A DNA stretch of 30,661 nucleotides from a virus. Shown in pieces: positions 1 to 6,067 of this stretch. A model generated the notes under the pieces. That model saw nothing but the letters and a program-made list of their open reading frames with translations. It had not been told where the DNA came from and made no database searches. The position numbers and the translations under genes were made by a program. The stretch is taken from positions 1-30,661 of the IMG/VR virus record IMGVR_UViG_3300013285_000051; one strand, 5' to 3'. How positions within the stretch are numbered: the first letter of the stretch is position 1; the number at the start of each line of letters is the position of its first letter.

Positions 1-2
1 AT

Positions 3-62
3 ATCACAGGAGACATTCCTGTGGACTATGGACACCCAAGTACGCCTTATGAATACAGTTAA
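3..62 (+). CDS. 3' end of a possible plus-strand gene (partial, window edge)
   Basis: From the window edge, one plus-strand frame reads open and ends in D-Y-G-H-P-S-T-P-Y-E-Y-S followed by TAA. This looks like a genuine hydrophilic protein tail. The stop overlaps the stop of the convergent metallopeptidase-like gene by a few bases. Only 19 codons are visible, so family and function cannot be judged. A competing reading is a minus-strand gene starting with ATG at 16, but its AGGA would abut the ATG. Confidence 0.3.
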   Translation: MTGDIPVDYGHPSTPYEYS

Positions 63-469
63 CTGATTGATTCTTTTTCAAAGTACTCAGGATGACGCTT
101 GCCCCAGTTGCGCATGACCACAGCGGCCTGGGCGTTGGCGTCATTCTCTTGTGGTGAACCTGTGGCACCAGCGCCGTCGTCTTCAAGTTCATCATTCAAG
201 TCCTGCTTGAAATGCACCATTTCGTGTGCCAGTGTTCTGCACACATCATTAATGTGACGATTCTTCACTGTGATGGTGATGTGTTCTTCACCTGGCATGT
301 AACCGCCAAAGCTCTTGTGTTCCACACTGGACTTGCTGTCAAACACAAAATCAAACTGAGGCAACTTGCTCAGTTCCAAATGCCTTGCCGCAAACCGTAC
401 AAACTCGTGTAGGATAGCAAACGTATCCTTCTTGTTCAAGCCTTCGGCGAGTATTTCAGTAACTTTCAT
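59..469 (-). CDS. SprT/zincin-like metallopeptidase domain protein with capsid-targeting-like leader
   Basis: This 136-residue protein carries a zincin motif, A-H-E-M-V-H-F-K (HExxH near residues 82-86), with acidic residues downstream in E-N-D-A-N-A-Q-A that could supply the third zinc ligand. That pattern is typical of small SprT-like or phage metallopeptidase domains. The N-terminus M-K-V-T-E-I-L-A-E-G matches the T4 internal-protein leader, whose gp21 protease site is (L/I)-x-E. I infer that it may be packaged in the head and processed after E9. Its ATG directly follows the stop of the upstream 526-residue structural gene (TAATATG) without a clear Shine-Dalgarno, suggesting translational coupling. 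The substrate is unknown. Confidence 0.7.
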   Translation of the reverse strand: MKVTEILAEGLNKKDTFAILHEFVRFAARHLELSKLPQFDFVFDSKSSVEHKSFGGYMPGEEHITITVKNRHINDVCRTLAHEMVHFKQDLNDELEDDGAGATGSPQENDANAQAAVVMRNWGKRHPEYFEKESIS

Positions 470-470
470 A

Positions 471-2051
471 TTAGCTCATGGCTTCTTGACAAATCAAGTG
501 TGCGCCCACGGTGCATGTTGCACTGCTAGACACACATACTGACAAAATATCCATTTGATTACCACGAAGCGTATTCAACAATGGAAAGAAATATGTCAAG
601 TCGATATCCTGTACACCAGCACCCGTACTCAGCACAAATGCAAAAACCACTTCACCGCCCGATAATGCGGTAGCACTCACATCACGCTCTGCAAAGCTGT
701 TGGGAGATCCCAAGCTGGCCAATGCATTAAATGTGGCGCCAGTCAATACCACTGGGCTGGTTGGTGTGCTGGCAACAATTTCAATCACAACAGTTTGCGC
801 TGTACTGGTGTTCACTGCCATTAATCTACGTGGCAGTAACTGGCCACGATTCAGCACACCAATGGTGTACGTGGTAGCACTGGCAGCACTGGCACTTAAT
901 ACGCCACCTGTGATGTTGTCCACAAATGTCAGTGTAGTTGCTGTGTTGCTGACGATACGACCAATGGCTCCTGTACCGCCTTGAGTGGTACTTAGACCTT
1001 GCAAATAAACATAACGACCTTTCCAGTAGTCCACTACCCAGTTGGCTCCAGCCGCTACCAGTGTGCTGGTTGATCCGCCTGTTACTGTTCCTGTTGTGCT
1101 ACCTGTTGTACCTGCTACACTGGAACCAGTACTGGCCTGTGTGTATTCAACAGTGCCCATGGCACGACCACGGATACTTAGTACTGGAAAGCGTGTGCTG
1201 GCACCTGAAATACTGCGCACGGGGTTAGCTGGAGACATACCATATGAATACGTGAATCCACGCTGTTGATCCTGTTGTCCTTCCACAATAACTGACACAC
1301 CGTAGTGAAACAGATCATTGGCACCTGAAATAGCACCAGAGTTGCGTTGTTCGTAACGCACTGGCAAGTTACCAGTACGACTCCAGGGCTGTGTGCTGGG
1401 TACTCCGGCTGGGCTAGCATAGTTGGCCCAACCCGTTTGATGAGCAATCACTGGTTCACCGTCGATCCAGAAACCGAAACGTGTAGCACCAGCACCGTAC
1501 CATGCATACTCAATCCAAAACATTTGTATACGTGTAAAGTCCAATTGGCGTATGTTCATCATATCGCCGTTCCACTGATCCAGTGGGAAACGTGCGTCCA
1601 CTACTGCACCGCTTGAATCGCTACGAACCACAACTGCCATGCCAAATGGGTTGGTTGCTGTGGCAGTGCCTTGTTCAAAGAATGCACCGTTGGCATCATC
1701 AAAGAACCCCACACGGGTCACATTGTTGGTCTGTGCTGTGCCCATCAGGCAAGCTGTAGCCATGAACATGGTTTTGCCTGGCTGATAACGATGATATGGA
1801 CGACTTTGACGAATAGCAATATCGCCACTTGCGGTGGTGACTGACATCTTGACTCCGCCCTTGCCGGGTTGGTGTGTGATTGTGGCACCGCCTGTGGTGA
1901 ATGCTTCCCAACGTAAGGGCTGAACGCCATATTCAAAGTCAGCTTCGTAAATATTCTGGTGTATGCTTACTTTCAAGCGTCCCAGCACATCACGTACTCG
2001 TTGTGGCATCGCACTTGATTCATGATAGCCAGTTAGTTTGTTTAATGACAT
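471..2051 (-). CDS. virion structural protein, probably tail- or fibre-associated
   Basis: This 526-residue protein has low Cys and Lys and is rich in Gly, Thr, Ser and Ala. Its N-terminal third (G-V-Q-P-L-R-W-E, then [13 protein letters not shown], then [11 protein letters not shown]) reads like a structural protein type I recognise from marine T4-like phages. Its position in the fibre adds little further. A middle segment (about 285-400) is a low-complexity Gly/Thr/Ser linker followed by beta-rich sequence. There is no signal peptide or catalytic motif. The start is supported by AAAGGA eight bases upstream, and a GATAAATA late promoter lies 62 bases further up. It could be a fibre, a baseplate wedge accessory or a decoration protein; I cannot tell which. 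Confidence 0.7.
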   Translation of the reverse strand: MSLNKLTGYHESSAMPQRVRDVLGRLKVSIHQNIYEADFEYGVQPLRWEAFTTGGATITHQPGKGGVKMSVTTASGDIAIRQSRPYHRYQPGKTMFMATACLMGTAQTNNVTRVGFFDDANGAFFEQGTATATNPFGMAVVVRSDSSGAVVDARFPLDQWNGDMMNIRQLDFTRIQMFWIEYAWYGAGATRFGFWIDGEPVIAHQTGWANYASPAGVPSTQPWSRTGNLPVRYEQRNSGAISGANDLFHYGVSVIVEGQQDQQRGFTYSYGMSPANPVRSISGASTRFPVLSIRGRAMGTVEYTQASTGSSVAGTTGSTTGTVTGGSTSTLVAAGANWVVDYWKGRYVYLQGLSTTQGGTGAIGRIVSNTATTLTFVDNITGGVLSASAASATTYTIGVLNRGQLLPRRLMAVNTSTAQTVVIEIVASTPTSPVVLTGATFNALASLGSPNSFAERDVSATALSGGEVVFAFVLSTGAGVQDIDLTYFFPLLNTLRGNQMDILSVCVSSSATCTVGAHLICQEAMS

Positions 2052-2113
2052 AATGGTTTCCTTTCTAGTATTATTTTGGTACGCTAGTACGCACTCAGTT
2101 ATTGTTTCAAAGT

Positions 2114-2121
2114 TATTTATC
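2114..2121 (-). promoter_or_regulatory. T4-type late promoter box (GATAAATA)
   Basis: GATAAATA on the minus strand matches the T4-like late consensus TATAAATA. It precedes the 526-residue structural gene by 62 bases and leaves room for a leader with the AAAGGA ribosome site. It lies back to back with the plus-strand box of hemA. Confidence 0.5.
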
Positions 2122-2124
2122 GTT

Positions 2125-2132
2125 GTTAAATA
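2125..2132 (+). promoter_or_regulatory. late-type promoter box of hemA (GTTAAATA)
   Basis: GTTAAATA ends seven bases before the hemA ATG, and no Shine-Dalgarno sequence is present. If it works like a T4 late promoter (box at about -13 to -6), transcription would begin within two or three bases of the start codon. Only three bases separate it from the minus-strand box. Confidence 0.45.
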
Positions 2133-2139
2133 CGATACT

Positions 2140-3342
2140 ATGATTAATCACGAACCCTTTAAAAAATTAATTGCAGATCTAAAAGACTCAGGCAAATATC
2201 GTGTTTTTAACGATATTGTGCGTGAAACTGGCAAGTTTCCCAGTGCTATTTGGTACGGGCCATACAACATCAAAAGCATTGTGAACTGGTGCAGCAATGA
2301 CTACCTGGGCATGGGACAGAACAAGATAGTGTTGGAAGCCATGCACACTGCGCTGGATCACACTGGTTCAGGTAGTGGTGGCACACGCAACATCGGAGGC
2401 ACAAGCCATTATCATGTGGCTTTGGAACACGAAATTGCCACACTGCACAAGAAAGACAAAGCAGTGTTGTTTAGCAGTGCTTATGTGGCCAACGAATGGA
2501 CGCTGATTGCGCTGGCCAAGATCATTCCCAACATTGAGTACATCAGTGATGCCAACAACCACAACAGTATCATTGTGGGTATACAGCACAGCCGTGCTAA
2601 GAAAGTTGTGTTCCGACACAATGACCTGGAAGATCTAGAGCAGAAACTAAAGATCAGTTTGAGTCAAGGCAATACGCCTTGTGTGGTATTTGAAAGCGTG
2701 TACAGCATGGACGGAGATGTTGGACATATCCAAGAAATATGCCGACTGGCAGAAAAATACCAAGCCATCACTTACATTGATGAAGTCCATGCTGTGGGCC
2801 TGTATGGACCCACAGGTGGCGGCAAAGTAGAAGAACTGGGTCTTGAAAACAAAATTGACATAGTCAATGGCACCTTGGGAAAGGCCTTTGGAGTGCAAGG
2901 TGGTTATATTGCTTGCGACCGGGTTGTGGCTGATGCTGTTCGCAGTGTGGCTGCTGGGTTCATCTTTACAACGTCAATGAGTCCAGTAACTTGCAGTGGT
3001 GCATTGGCTGCTATCAAATGGCTTAAAGATCACAGTGAAGTGCGCGACAAGCATCAAGAACGTGCTAGAAAACTCAAACACAGATTAAAATCAGCGGGTA
3101 TTCCTGTTATGGAATGCAGCGCTAGCCACATTGTGCCAGTGTTGGTGGGCGATGCCAAACGTTCCAAAGCCATGAGCGATGCATTGCTAACTGATTACAG
3201 CATATATGTACAGAGTATAAACTATCCCACGGTGCCTGAAGGAACTGAACGACTGAGATTTGCACCTACTCCGTTTCATGATGATGGTATGATTGAGGAC
3301 CTGGTGGCAGCACTGGTAGACGTGTTCAAACGTACATACTGA
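2140..3342 (+). CDS. hemA: 5-aminolevulinate synthase (ALAS, C4 pathway)
   Basis: This 400-residue PLP enzyme condenses glycine and succinyl-CoA to 5-aminolevulinate, the first step of tetrapyrrole synthesis in alphaproteobacteria. It is colinear with Rhodobacter HemA as I recall it. Visible matches are N-D-Y-L-G-M-G (53-59), the ALAS-specific G-G-T-R-N-I-x-G-T (80-88), [26 protein letters not shown] with PLP-binding Asp214/His217, N-G-T-L-G-K-A-F-G with catalytic Lys248, and P-T-V-P-x-G-T-E-R-L-R. T-R-N-I rather than V-R-F-I argues against the paralogue 2-amino-3-ketobutyrate ligase. Length and motifs are intact, so it should be active. It is a lone plus-strand gene in a minus-strand late region and overlaps the following gene tail to tail. 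A longer in-frame start at 2038 lacks homologous sequence. Confidence 0.95.
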   Translation: MINHEPFKKLIADLKDSGKYRVFNDIVRETGKFPSAIWYGPYNIKSIVNWCSNDYLGMGQNKIVLEAMHTALDHTGSGSGGTRNIGGTSHYHVALEHEIATLHKKDKAVLFSSAYVANEWTLIALAKIIPNIEYISDANNHNSIIVGIQHSRAKKVVFRHNDLEDLEQKLKISLSQGNTPCVVFESVYSMDGDVGHIQEICRLAEKYQAITYIDEVHAVGLYGPTGGGKVEELGLENKIDIVNGTLGKAFGVQGGYIACDRVVADAVRSVAAGFIFTTSMSPVTCSGALAAIKWLKDHSEVRDKHQERARKLKHRLKSAGIPVMECSASHIVPVLVGDAKRSKAMSDALLTDYSIYVQSINYPTVPEGTERLRFAPTPFHDDGMIEDLVAALVDVFKRTY

Positions 3343-3562
3343 TCAATTCCATGATGCCGTAGAACAATGCAGCCTTGATATGGTCTGCGTTGGCTTGCTC
3401 TTGAAGTTGTTGAGTACTTATCATGTCTTGTAACACTTCCTTGGCTTCGCTTGTGCTCATTCGTCCAGCTTGAACAGCTTGATTGATTTGCAGTGCGTAG
3501 CTTGCACGATCTGCACACCATCCATCGCCGCTGGCTGCTACTTGCATCAGTTGATCACTCAT
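3326..3562 (-). CDS. small hypothetical protein downstream of lipoprotein gene
   Basis: This 78-residue soluble, mostly helical protein starts M-S-D-Q-L-M-Q and is preceded by a good GGGAGA ribosome site. I do not recognise a family. The middle ([16 protein letters not shown]) looks like a helix-turn-helix hairpin but without DNA-binding character. It begins one base after the stop of the lipoprotein gene and so is probably cotranslated with it. Its last 17 bases are antisense to the 3' end of hemA. Confidence 0.7.
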   Translation of the reverse strand: MSDQLMQVAASGDGWCADRASYALQINQAVQAGRMSTSEAKEVLQDMISTQQLQEQANADHIKAALFYGIMELISMYV

Positions 3563-3563
3563 T

Positions 3564-3944
3564 TTAAAATCTCCCTTGAACAGTGGTTGCGATAATGTCA
3601 GCTTGTTGTACCAAAATCTTTTTCTTGATGTCACAGTAGGCAGGACTTACTGGCCCTTGTGCTGTTCTATCTTGGAATTCTTTCACAGTGATCAGCATGG
3701 TCTGCCCCAGCTTGACCATGTCTTGAGTGCGTTTGGTAGCAGCATAGATATCGTACCATTCCAGTCGCATGAACAGCACATGTAGTTGCGGTTTCAAATC
3801 TGCGTTGCAATTGATGTGGCGAGTCATTTGCTGAATGTCGGTGATCACTGCACTTTGATTGGCATCCCAAAAGCTGGGAATTTGATCAGTAATGGCACTG
3901 CATCCAGCCAACGCCAACACCATTATGGATAGTAATTTTTTCAT
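3564..3944 (-). CDS. phage-encoded lipoprotein
   Basis: This 126-residue protein has a classic type II signal peptide: M-K-K, a hydrophobic core and the lipobox L-A-G-C (Cys15). It would be lipidated and anchored in the inner or outer membrane. The mature part is helical, with two further cysteines (N-C near 48 and Y-C near 104) that could form a periplasmic disulfide. Its start overlaps the stop of the upstream nucleotidase gene by ATGA. Phage lipoproteins are known as superinfection-exclusion factors or outer spanins. This one lacks the short proline-rich form of Rz1, so exclusion or an unknown envelope role is more likely. That is inference. Confidence 0.8.
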   Translation of the reverse strand: MKKLLSIMVLALAGCSAITDQIPSFWDANQSAVITDIQQMTRHINCNADLKPQLHVLFMRLEWYDIYAATKRTQDMVKLGQTMLITVKEFQDRTAQGPVSPAYCDIKKKILVQQADIIATTVQGRF

Positions 3945-4606
3945 AATTCACTTTTCTTATTAAGGTCGACAGCAACAGTGTCAGTTGGTTGTGCAATAAT
4001 GTTTGATGCTGTATTGCTGTCTGGTTTCACTTCATGTTTTTCATGCTTGGCGGCGCCACCGATCACATCAAGAGCATGTGATAATCCCTTGGCTACCACA
4101 GACAAACTGTCTTCGTCTGCTTGATATTTGATACCAATACCGCCTGCGGCTTCCCAAGCATTGATATTTTTTCGCAAATCATCAATCAGTACATTTGGTG
4201 TGCCATCAGACTGCACAGCATATTTGGCCTTGTTGGATGTGATTATGATTTCTCTAGGAGCTGGACGCAGATGTTTGCTGATCCACTGGCGCTTTTGATG
4301 TTCACTGTTTTCATGATCACCACGCAATGGACTGGAGCAGATTCTGTATGCATCAAATCCTTTGGCTCTGGTAACCAAATTGATCAATGCATCAGCTGTG
4401 CGAAATTTGGGTAAACGAGCAAAAAAATCAGTGCCCACCATTTTTTGCAAAGTGGGATCAGTTTTTGCAGGAGGAATATCTCTCCAATTGCCACTTGTGA
4501 TACCCGCTAGTTTTGCATACTCTGAAAAAAAGTCAGCAAGTACACCATCCATGTCCACATAGATTTTCGGCATGCCACGCTGGGGTAAAAAATCATTTGC
4601 TCTCAT
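3941..4606 (-). CDS. HAD-superfamily 5'(3')-nucleotidase-like phosphatase with degenerate packaging leader
   Basis: The 221-residue product has HAD motif I, V-D-M-D-G-V-L-A-D-F (residues 17-26), and a motif IV-like L-I-D-D-L-R-K-N-I, matching the phage/bacterial NT5C-type deoxyribonucleotidase family. A likely role is dephosphorylating nucleotides during host DNA salvage. The chosen ATG at 4606 follows a GGA-containing site. A TTG at 4663 would add 19 residues with no domain match. From 4606 the protein begins M-R-A-N-D-F-L-P-Q-R-G. This resembles M-R-A-H-E-F-T-N-E of the gene at 15301 but lacks the cleavage Glu. A C-terminal tail of about 60 polar residues extends beyond the catalytic domain. 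Confidence 0.75.
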   Translation of the reverse strand: MRANDFLPQRGMPKIYVDMDGVLADFFSEYAKLAGITSGNWRDIPPAKTDPTLQKMVGTDFFARLPKFRTADALINLVTRAKGFDAYRICSSPLRGDHENSEHQKRQWISKHLRPAPREIIITSNKAKYAVQSDGTPNVLIDDLRKNINAWEAAGGIGIKYQADEDSLSVVAKGLSHALDVIGGAAKHEKHEVKPDSNTASNIIAQPTDTVAVDLNKKSEL

Positions 4607-4659
4607 AATAAATTCCAGCAAGCCCGCACCCAAATTGGGCCAGTGATTGGTAAATGTGT

Positions 4660-4758
4660 TCAAACAGGGCTATAAGGATTTCTTTTATAGTCACTGTCAT
4701 CACCTTGTTGTTGTTCAGGCCAAACTGGGTAATCGTTTGGGTTAGTCGATGTTGGCAT
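4660..4758 (-). CDS. possible 32-residue protein overlapping the endonuclease 3' end
   Basis: An ATG inside the last codons of the secreted endonuclease gene opens a 32-codon frame that fills most of the otherwise empty 135 bases before the nucleotidase. The peptide is acidic and aromatic (N-D-Y-P-V-W-P-E-Q-Q-Q-G-D-D, then Y-K-R-N-P-Y-S-P-V). It looks more like real protein than the competing frames. There is no obvious ribosome site, so translation would have to be coupled to the upstream gene. I do not recognise it. Confidence 0.35.
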   Translation of the reverse strand: MPTSTNPNDYPVWPEQQQGDDSDYKRNPYSPV

Positions 4759-5563
4759 TTGCACCACACTTGTTTCTCTTGGCTTGGGTCAGTGCTCCAA
4801 AGTCCACTGGCCATTCTGCACCAGGATTCAATTCTTTAGCGTTAGCTGGGAATGCAAACTTGACACCCGCAGTTTGTTGTATTTGCGCAATGGGCAATCG
4901 GAACTTGGTCAAGTCGTTGCCTAGATTTGGATATGGAGCAACATGCGGAAATGCCCAACCAGCAACTTCATTGGTTTGATTGTTGATTACAATTTTATAA
5001 AATCCGTGTGGCACCACTACACCTTGTCCAATCTTCTTGTCTTGTGCATTGTAAACTCCACCCACATACACAGTATAACTTTGATTCCGTTGTACTGTCC
5101 ACCCACGAATACTGGTCTCCAGTAATTTCCAAATGCCGCGATTTAAACTTCCAGCTTGTGGACTCATGTTGGTCATTAGGAATGATTCAAACTCCACTTG
5201 AACGTCCCAGCTTAAATCGCCGTCTGGACTCATATGTCCTTTGTCGTATCCTGCAGCTGCATAGTCATCTGGACGAGCACCGCCTTGTATGCTTTGGTCC
5301 ACAGCAAATGCGTTTGTACGTGCAACACAACCCAGTGCGTTTTGTGGTAATAATTCGTATGTCACATACTTGGGCAACTTGGCGGCTGCGTCGTATCCAA
5401 CTAGATAAGCCTGCCGGCAAATGGGTTGAACACCTGCGGTCTGTGGAAATCCGTAAGGTGCATGCACTGCACACGTCTGCGGATCTTGCGGGGCACGTTG
5501 CGTCCAAGCTGAACTTGAAACACTTGTAATGGCTAAGAGCAAGCCTAATAAAATTTTTTGCAT
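4742..5563 (-). CDS. secreted DNA/RNA non-specific endonuclease (NUC/EndoG family)
   Basis: This 273-residue protein has a Sec signal peptide (residues 1-19, ending S-S-S-A), so it should act in the periplasm or outside the cell. The beta-beta-alpha-metal nuclease signature is present: D-K-G-H-M-S-P (family D-R-G-H, general-base His), followed by T-N-M-S-P-Q-A-G-x-L-N-R-G-I-W-K-L-L-E with the Mg-binding Asn. Length and motifs match intact members of the family that cleave DNA and RNA without sequence preference. It has its own late-type box about 25 bases upstream and an AGGG-containing leader. A periplasmic nuclease could degrade incoming competitor DNA or extracellular nucleic acid. Both roles are inference. 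Confidence 0.9.
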   Translation of the reverse strand: MQKILLGLLLAITSVSSSAWTQRAPQDPQTCAVHAPYGFPQTAGVQPICRQAYLVGYDAAAKLPKYVTYELLPQNALGCVARTNAFAVDQSIQGGARPDDYAAAGYDKGHMSPDGDLSWDVQVEFESFLMTNMSPQAGSLNRGIWKLLETSIRGWTVQRNQSYTVYVGGVYNAQDKKIGQGVVVPHGFYKIVINNQTNEVAGWAFPHVAPYPNLGNDLTKFRLPIAQIQQTAGVKFAFPANAKELNPGAEWPVDFGALTQAKRNKCGANANID

Positions 5564-5588
5564 TTGAGGACCCTGTAATTAAGTGCTT

Positions 5589-5596
5589 TATTTATC
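5589..5596 (-). promoter_or_regulatory. T4-type late promoter box (GATAAATA)
   Basis: GATAAATA lies 25 bases upstream of the endonuclease ATG. It is the same octamer as the one before the 526-residue structural gene. Unlike the boxes that abut start codons elsewhere in the window, it leaves space for a leader containing AGGG. Confidence 0.5.
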
Positions 5597-5602
5597 TGCT
5601 GT

Positions 5603-6055
5603 TTACCAACTGCCAGTTGTTTGCCATGCTTGCTTGACCCATATGTCAGTAACGCCGTCATGATTGGCAGTACAATAATACAGGGTTTTTGTATCAAATG
5701 CAAGCATGCCTGGTTGATCGCCCACGCTGCCTTTGCTGGACGCAGGCACTGATCGCCTGCCGGTCAAAGTCAAACTGTCCTGGGACATCTTAACAACATG
5801 TGCTTCATCAACACGCATTTGTTTCCAAACTGCCTGATCAAAAACTCCCAATACACCTTCAATTTGTGTTACAGAGTCCAGCGGACAAGTGCCGAACAGC
5901 TCCGGCATTGGTGTAGGATAAGCACTTTCACGTGCCCATACAAATTCAATACCCGCTACGTCTGGAAACTTAGTGCCATTCATGGCAGGTTCTGTTGCCA
6001 CGGATACGCCGGTAACTGCATCCACATAGGTAAATTTCAAATACTGTAAGCTCAT
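5603..6055 (-). CDS. tail/fibre-associated structural protein
   Basis: This 150-residue protein follows the large fibre gene, with overlap of the flanking sequence and a good AAGGAA ribosome site. Its C-terminal 40 residues (P-G-M-L-A-F-D, then L-Y-Y-C-T-A-N-H-D-G-x-T-D-I-W) form a small beta module. I recognise this module from fibre and structural proteins of T4-like phages, where it recurs as A-F-D-x-x-Y-x-Y-Y-C-T-A-N. The N-terminal part is unfamiliar. A role as a fibre chaperone or fibre-tip subunit fits the position but is inference. Confidence 0.7.
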   Translation of the reverse strand: MSLQYLKFTYVDAVTGVSVATEPAMNGTKFPDVAGIEFVWARESAYPTPMPELFGTCPLDSVTQIEGVLGVFDQAVWKQMRVDEAHVVKMSQDSLTLTGRRSVPASSKGSVGDQPGMLAFDTKTLYYCTANHDGVTDIWVKQAWQTTGSW

Positions 6056-6067
6056 TGTGTTCCTTGT

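Noticed and set aside
5-23. CACAGGA-N5-TCCTGTG inverted repeat at left edge
   Set aside because: It lies in a probable coding end, has no T run, and seven-base arms are not compelling alone.
2038-2139. Extended N-terminus for hemA
   Set aside because: The 34 extra residues are hydrophobic without homology and would run through both promoter boxes.
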